Part shown: piece after piece, positions 57,462-64,000 of the stretch
Position numbering within the stretch: position 1 is the stretch's first letter
Layout of the letters: each line of letters begins with the position of its first letter
Source of the DNA: Stereum hirsutum FP-91666 SS1
Taxonomy: Eukaryota; Basidiomycota; Agaricomycetes; Russulales; Stereaceae
Reading direction: 5' to 3'
NCBI RefSeq assembly: GCF_000264905.1
Contig: NW_006763142.1
Coordinates: forward strand, 537,353 to 601,352
Length of the DNA stretch: 64,000 bases
Position numbers and translations under genes: made by a program
Notes under the pieces: generated by a model
What the model was told of the DNA's origin: nothing
Seen by the model: only the letters and a program-made list of their open reading frames with translations
Databases searched by the model: none

Positions 57462-60400
57462 GCTCCCAAGCGCAAACAAAGCGGGTCGAGGTCTGGGTGC
57501 TGGGTGCTGGGTGATGTCAATGAGCCTTGTTTACCCCGCACTGTGCTGTTTTTGGAACGCTTCTTTAGATCGGCTCTGGGGTACGATGTGTGGTTCGAGG
57601 CCGGGGTGATTGTGTGAATGAGGTGGAGTTTGGATGAGGTACGATGTGATGTGGTGGGTGTTTGTACTTACAGGTCCAGGCTCATCGGGAGATGTATCGA
57701 GAAGGATGTCGTTGAGGGTCCTTGTTGCTCGTTGTGATGAGGCCTTGTGCGTTAAAATTTCGGGTTCTCGTGTACATATGATGCGGGGTCTGCTTTGGAG
57801 AAGCCGAGAGAGAAGGAGAAGTTACTGATTTGTACTGTAAGAATGATATTGCAGAGAACAAGGTGAAGCTTTAGATATGGTGTGTCTTTACCATGAAGGT
57901 TTTCCGTCACAATGATAGACTGTAGTTTGACCTCATCTTGATCATGATGCCAGTAACACCGGCCATTCTTTACAAGCGATTCTTCAGGCGTCGTCGGTGT
58001 GGCCCAATTCGGATACGCGGTGCCACAACGTAGAAGGGCTGACGGCGATTTGACGACAAGCGACACGGAGACGACGGAAGCAAATCGCGTGGCGCCATCC
58101 GTCTCAACTTCATCCGGACTTCGAGCTCTCGAAAGTTGTCCCCTTGAGCATGCCGAGGCTTCTTCAAGGGGCTCTCATAATTCTTCCCAATGGCCGATCG
58201 TCGTCATGGCCATCTGACGCGTCGACCCCTCAGACCTGAGGCTTGAGCGTGTTCTTGATGAGTTGCTAGACATGAAACTCACAGAACTTCCTGTGATCAC
58301 TGTGGTGTCAGGATACCCCCCACGAACGCTGCGGCTTCGCGCAGTCCTGGAATCTGTCGCCATATCGCATTCCAAGTGACCACGCACGCCTGTACAGCAT
58401 TGTTGGTTATACCGGGTAGTCCAGGGAATGATTTCAATAATCCCACAGCTTTATTCTCTCCAATGAAGCGCTCGTGATGTTATATGTGAATGAGACATAT
58501 CAGGCCTTGAGCGTGAAAACGGGTGTGAACAACGGTCATATGAGATTGGACAGATGGCTCGGAGTCAGACGGAGTAGTACATGGAATGTCTCTTTCCGTT
58601 CCGTCCAAGCCAAACGCTAACGCTCATTTACCACCGCTGCATGCGACCTCCGTGGGCGTCATCATGAAAGGTTACAGGACATATCCACTCATACTCCCAT
58701 TGAACCTAACTTTGGATTAACCGTGCCCATACTTGACCAATCCCGCGTGAAGTAAGCCGGATACAGCACCATTGCACGAGAGAATGCAGAGGTTGACATT
58801 GAAGGCTAAATCTGGTGTATGTGGCCCACAGTCATTAGCTAGTATAAGATGGAAGAAGATAGGTGATGTGATGGATGGATGAGCGGAAGTGAGGCGCAAC
58901 TTCTTCATTAGACACTGAGGCAGTGTCATAGGGTTCTCGACGAGGTCGTAGCATGCGAGATAGGTGAGGCAGAACAAAGCAAGACAGGTACGCTCGAAGT
59001 CATGCAAGCTTCTGTTCTTGCGTATGATCGTGAGCTTGCAGGCTGCAGGCTGTAAGCAAGTCAATGCGTCTGCCGGTTAATCGAACCCAAGGGGCGTTCA
59101 CCGGGCTCATCCGCGACTCCGACCTGGAGTGCTGCACCCCCTACCAAGTGCCCGGGGTCATGGGTGGCGATGTGGCGGATGAGACTCTTGCATGCCATTG
59201 AACACATATTCTCGTGACACAGCCCCCCAACAAACACCCAGAAGATGTAAGAGATGAATTTTGTTACCATTCTAACACACAAAATCTGACATTATGGTCT
59301 CTGTGGATGAGCAGCAGGTAGGGGGCTTGATCGAACCCCCTATTGCGCCACCGCCACCCATAGATGCCCCAGATATGATGCATAACCGCTTGAGGCGAAC
59401 ATGAATTCATATACGAGCTCGGACTGGGGACGCGTAAGTCCCCCACAAAGGATCACTTGGAAATCAAAACATCATTGTGAACGCATGGTCATGTTCGAGA
59501 TCCGAGAGACCTATCTCTCGCATCTTCCAATGACCTACTACGCCACGCGTGGCCTCAGACCGTTTCCTGTCCGGCCAGACGAGCGCAGGAGGCCCGAGTT
59601 TGAGGAACAAAAGGATCGATGATATTGTCGTCAGCATGCGTGTGGGGTTCTACAGGGAAGAGACGAACGGGCCTATTGAGGCTCTCGGTCTCGGACTCAC
59701 CTGAATTCCAGCTCGAGAGAGAACCAGGAAGGCGGAGTGCTCAAGATGGGAGACTGGGCGTTGGCGTCCATTTGAAGTCTCTCGAGTACTTGTTTCGAGT
59801 CCACGATGCAGGATAGATGATAGATGAATTTCGACACTATGGATCGATAGGCAACACCGGCGGTATGACCAGGGCGGTATGAAAGGGCAGTGTGAGCAAG
59901 TGCTGAGCCGCAAACTTGAAGGGCTGTGTTTGCCGGATATTAATCAGCAGACGACCAACAAGGGGATGTGGATAGATGAGGATGTGACTGACACTGATAG
60001 CTGGAGGGCTTGGTCATCAAGAAGAGTATGGAGATGATTGACCTTCAGAACACGAAACCGCAACCATCCGCTCTTGACAGGGCGAGACGGACTCGGAGGT
60101 GAAGAAGCAAGCGCTTGGCTTCAATCATGATTTGGGATGGCTTCAAAGCTTATACTGCGAACAGATGGCAAGCGTTAGAGCCTACAGAAACATCAGCATC
60201 ATCATCTCTAAGGAGTGAACAAGCGGACTTTTATAGGACTAAGGGACGACGTTGAACGAATATCTGTCTCACTTTCATCACTGAGCGGTCATGTTCAACC
60301 TCACAGCAGTTCCTACATGTAAGAAAAGTCCTAACAAGTAGTAGAGATATCAGTCCCTGAAACCCAAAGCATTGATAGAAGAGAAATCACGAACTTTTGA

Positions 60401-60659
60401 CCTCTTGCAACCATCACCATCCGGCAACAGCTAACATCCTGTCTATCTTGACGCGAAAGCCTGTTGACAGGAGAACCAACATAGAAAGCGCCGGGGCAGG
60501 TGCAGGTGGACCTCAGCGTCATTGCCTTTCAATTTTATGACCCCTGGCAGCACGGATCACCGAAGTCGCAAAGATAGCTCAGTATATAGCATACATTGAT
60601 ATTGACGGAAGGCAAAGTGGACCGAACATATACATAGACAAGACCGATCCAGAACCAAG
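57462..60659. other. 3.2-kb stretch with no gene recognised
   Basis: This includes the 3' region of the GlyRS gene. Minus-strand frames at 58387-58175 and 58066-57752 are Ser/Arg-rich and could be exons of a minus-strand gene, but no domain or clear splice pattern fits. Other short ORFs (58717-59064, 59650-59913) are likewise unassigned. Confidence 0.35.
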
Positions 60660-61932
60660 TCAAGGAAACCACGCCAACACCGCGACAATGATGTAAAGCG
60701 GGTCAGAAGTTGCTCGAGACCTCGACCGTCCTGTTACAATGAGCCCCGAGAGAATAATAGCCAGAGTTGCACCCGAGGAGTTAATGATCTCTTGGTACAT
60801 GAGCTGACGCTGGAACGCGTCAACGACAGTCGAGACTCGAGTGTCATAGTACCATCCGAGACGGTCTAACCCCCGAAATACACAAGATCCCCAGGTCTTG
60901 AGCAGTGAGCAGCCGCCGCACAATAAATATACTGAAATAGAAAGAAGCGACCACATCGTCCAGCTCGCGAGGCCGGTAACTGAACGACCGAATGAGCTCT
61001 TCAAACCCCGAAGAGTCCTGAGATGCAGTCATCGCAGGGGACGTCAGAGTGCAAGAGAGCGAGCGAGTACCGGAGCGCTTGAGAACTGGTCGATGATTGA
61101 GAGTCTCACACTCCGGTGGTACTATATCACGCCGCGTGCCTCCTGATTCCCCCTGTGGGCAAAGTGTCTTGGACGCGAGGGATTCAGCACCCTTAGGCCA
61201 AGTATGTGAAGAAGTGAGCAAAGATGACGGGACGACCGAGGACTCTATAAACACAAGCCTCGTTCTCGCCAAGCATGTCCACGGATGAGTCAGTCCCTGT
61301 TAAACGTTGCGGATGCAAGACGCAAGACGCGTAAGTGTGGGGAGGCCTGGTTTTGCTGTAAGTAATAATAATCATGAGAAGATATGAGAGTGGGAGGGTA
61401 TGCACACCGCCGGGACGAACTTTAGTGCGTTGCTGTTGGCCATGGCACCCACAGTCCGACGAGCCGAAGCACAAGAATATGATGACGGGCGAAAATCATG
61501 TTGTGTACAATGCGGCCTATCAACGATAGCTAAAGGGAGATAAATCAGAAAGAGTAAGACCAACGGAAGTCCGAGCTGAAGGGCCAAAGTGAGTGTGTGT
61601 GAGACGTGCGGTACGGATAGGGTAAAGCCTCTCTGAACCGTCTCGTCTAGCTCAGCACTAGAGGGGCCCATCAATGGGTCGCGGGCAACGACAGGCGAAC
61701 ACAAGGTGGAACGGATATTTGCAGGTGGTACATAGGTCGAAGAAGGGGGACAGGGAGGTAGACTCGTGACCCGGATGCCGACGACGATGCCGTGCGTACA
61801 TGGGAGGTCCGATGATACTTGCTTCACGGAGATTGGGAAGCGTGTGCGGCTCGTCGTAACAGTAGCACCACGAATATCGTTATCTTCTGATGTTATTCGA
61901 ACAATAGTTAGCTCGCTGATGGCAGCTCGCAC
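60660..61932 (-). CDS. possible membrane protein, incomplete model
   Basis: One minus-strand frame (61932-61372) contains a strong hydrophobic helix, LQLGLPLVLLFLIYLPLAIV. Another (61272-60950) is hydrophilic. The last (about 60900-60660) reads YYDTRVSTVVDAFQRQLMYQ, then EIINSSGATLAIILSGLIV and DPLYIIVAVLAWF before a stop. A GT donor and AG acceptor can link the last two around 60960-60900. The first exon and start are not resolved, and the 61932 frame has no convincing ATG. It may be a lineage-specific membrane protein; I recognise no family. RNA evidence would be needed to fix the exons. Confidence 0.3.
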
Positions 61933-64000
61933 GGAATAGAGTAAGTGAGAAGTGGCAGGGTGGGCGGCGAAGTGACTTCGAGGAATACCTCATGTAGATG
62001 GATGGTAAGGCTCACGCATGTTTCCTACCATCTTCGAGGGGATTTGGCCATCTCTTCCGATATCCAGGCTCGGTAGCTACTGGCCGATACTTCCGGATTT
62101 CGTCTTCAAGTCCGAGGTACAGTCCAATGCAACTAAGCCTGCTTCACAACCGTAAGCATTGATCGGAAGGCTAAGCTCGCTACAAAGGGTACTTGATCGG
62201 CTCTTTCCATCAACTGAGGAGGATATATGCATAATGGGAAGCTTATACCTCTACCGAGTTGAGACAAAGCTGAAAGGGCACTCGCATATCCCTTTCGGGC
62301 TTCAGACGAGGACAACGACACAGAGGAACTTCGGGTGCAACGACCATATGCAAACGGGCGCGGGCGCGGTCGGACGGCTATAGCTGGGTATATCTCAAGC
62401 AGTAAGTAAACACCTTGCGATGACAAATGCAGTCCAGATATGTAGAGCGACGACTCACAAAGGGATCAAGTAAAGCACGCAAGGCTGTGGAACAATTGCA
62501 GCTGACTATCGTCTGCGTAAGTCTACGCTTTTACTCGTGTTTGGAGAACATATGATACATTGAATTTGAGGGTGGAGTAGCGTCGAACTCTTCGAAGAAA
62601 AGAGGTTTGGGCTTGATGCGCGAAATACGCTGTATGCGGATCTTTGGTGGATATATATGTCAGTTAAACTGGCAAACGTGCACTCGATGCTCAGCGCTTG
62701 CCTCGTTCGATGCTCCATTATACAATCATAGAAAACTTGTCAAAGAAACTCGACACACGACTCGGTCGAAGGCCGAGGAAAAGTCAGCCGAAAGCGAAGC
62801 GTTAGGCATACACAGAGAGCTGGACATATCGGACGACGACAAGCTCGGGGATCTATGATTATAGCATCAGAACGTGCCGTCGGTGTTGGCGGTCGCCACA
62901 CCCGCAAGGGATGTGGAGGGACATGTACGAAGATCTCGAAGCTCTTGAAGCGCACTATAACAGAATCCGAGTCCAAACTCATAGCAGTAAGTCCCCAAAC
63001 AAACGATAAACCAGACATGCAGCACGTTCCTTTTTATAGCACACCCTAAGTGGCACACGCCTCCGACACCCGCCCTCTGAATCCCATCCCTCCCGCCCGC
63101 CTGCAATGCATCCAAACTAGTATTCGAGCTCCACAAGTCTCGAACTCATTGATGCTCCACATCCAGATCCTCCATCGACAATGCATGAAGTCCTATAGTT
63201 CAAGAAGCTCGGGCCCGGAGTGCGAACTTGTCGTCCTCGTCTATAAGTAAAAGACCGGATTGACAATCTTATCTTACTATAGCGCGTCCGGATAGGGTCG
63301 AGAACATGAAGTACTAATAGTAGTTTTACTCCACAGAGCATAGCAGTATTGGATAGTCAGATGCTAACGCAGATAACGAGCGAACAAAGACGAGTCAGAA
63401 ACAGAAGAGTCGACGAAGGGAGAAAACCCGGCTCACGAAACACGATATGGGCTGGAGGCATAGATTGATTGTGCGTATCTGTAGGTATCAGTAAAATGAA
63501 AGTAGGATCCGCTCGATACACGGAACTACAGGGTGCTGGTGACTCGTCTTAGCGTTGAGTCTTTACTGCCACTGAGTAGGAGCAGACGCGCAAATACGGC
63601 TGCGGTACGAACGTTCCTCTGCCGAGCTTAGAGCAGCCAGTAACTCTGTGGCACCCTTTCGTATCTGAGTCAAAGGAGGGACGCGCGCATGACTGGGATC
63701 AGTGACTCGAAGATTCGAAACATTCAACATGGGGAGAAACTACGAGGAACACTTGACCGACCTGCAGGTCTGCAGGTCTGCTCGCAATCATGTTCATGTT
63801 CTGAACCATCCCAGTACCTTCTACCGTTTATCCCAGGACTTCCTTACCAGCGTTTCATTAGAGTATGCCTCACGCTGCGACAGACCCGCGAATCCGCGAA
63901 GAGGACAGAAGGAGGGAAAAACCCACGATACCCGCCCCGTGCCATTGCATCCTGGCAAGTTCCGTCGGGCTGAAAGGTGTACGCTCGGTTTCGGTTTCAG
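61933..64000. other. right-edge region with unassigned ORFs
   Basis: Several overlapping minus-strand frames (62133-62426, 62506-62718, 62740-63018, 62867-63136, 63117-63341) could be upstream exons of the possible membrane gene. None has a recognised domain. The sequence CTGCAGGTCTGCAGGTCTGC near 63764-63783 is a short direct repeat. Confidence 0.35.

Noticed and set aside
59070..59100. tRNA-like GGTTCGA box on the minus strand
   Set aside because: No cloverleaf can be folded around it; a second similar string near 59333 also lacks acceptor and anticodon stems.
1..64000. search for a secondary-metabolite or other gene cluster
   Set aside because: P450, GST, transporter and GH105 are spread among housekeeping genes, with no backbone synthase or shared regulator; they do not form a cluster.

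Overview
This window reads as nuclear DNA of a mushroom-forming basidiomycete (Agaricomycetes). The protein-coding genes are split by many short introns, mostly 50 to 130 nt, with GTRNGT-type donors and YAG acceptors. Exon size goes down to 9 to 14 nt. The families present fit that group: a WOPR-domain regulator, a PriA-like cysteine-rich secreted protein, F-box/LRR proteins, a multi-exon P450, and a fungal C2H2 factor. There are no operons, no CRISPR array and no virus-like region. All gene models below were spliced by eye from the sequence; conserved family motifs and reading-frame continuity were used to choose the junctions.

Layout. 0.8-2.5 kb: WOPR (Gti1/Pac2) transcription factor (+). 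5.0-5.9 kb: small nuclear-looking Lys/Ala/Pro repeat protein (+). 5.9-10.4 kb: long stretch with only unrecognised or decayed ORFs. 10.4-11.3 kb: glutathione S-transferase (+). 11.6-16.4 kb: large leucine-rich-repeat protein resembling PP1 regulatory subunit 37 (+). 17.7-20.5 kb: two tandem PrxQ/BCP-type peroxiredoxins (+), the second a DOT5-like nuclear form. 20.9-22.9 kb: F-box protein (-). 24.2-25.6 kb: transaldolase (+). 26.3-27.0 kb: a non-autonomous hAT-like element with 13-bp inverted repeats, an exact 8-bp target-site duplication and an internal 49-bp x3 tandem repeat. 27.5-27.7 kb: an orphan C-terminal tail of a cytochrome P450. 28.1-30.5 kb: a full-length P450 (+) that needs two GC-AG introns. 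30.7-32.9 kb: AAAP-type amino-acid transporter (-), convergent with the P450. 34.3-36.7 kb: bestrophin-like channel (+). 39.0-40.5 kb: F-box protein (+). 41.3-43.4 kb: C2H2 zinc-finger factor (-). 45.2-46.9 kb: secreted GH105 unsaturated rhamnogalacturonyl hydrolase (+). 47.3-49.7 kb: PriA-like secreted protein (-). 50.6-51.8 kb: small secreted protein of unknown function (-). 52.57 kb: intron-containing tRNA-Arg(UCG) (+). 52.9-57.5 kb: glycyl-tRNA synthetase (+). 57.5-64.0 kb: mostly unassigned, with one possible membrane-protein gene (-).

How the genes fit together. This is ordinary fungal gene order, not a cluster. Housekeeping functions (transaldolase, GlyRS, tRNA, peroxiredoxins) sit between regulatory genes (WOPR, C2H2, F-box, PP1-type LRR) and secreted proteins (GH105, PriA-like, unknown). 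The most dynamic part is 26-31 kb, where a MITE, a P450 fragment and an intact P450 lie side by side. I found no convincing multi-gene novel system. The observations most worth checking are the MITE with its tandem repeat, the two GC-AG introns of the P450, the split peroxiredoxin pair, the microexons, and the leucine-repeat tail of the PriA-like protein.
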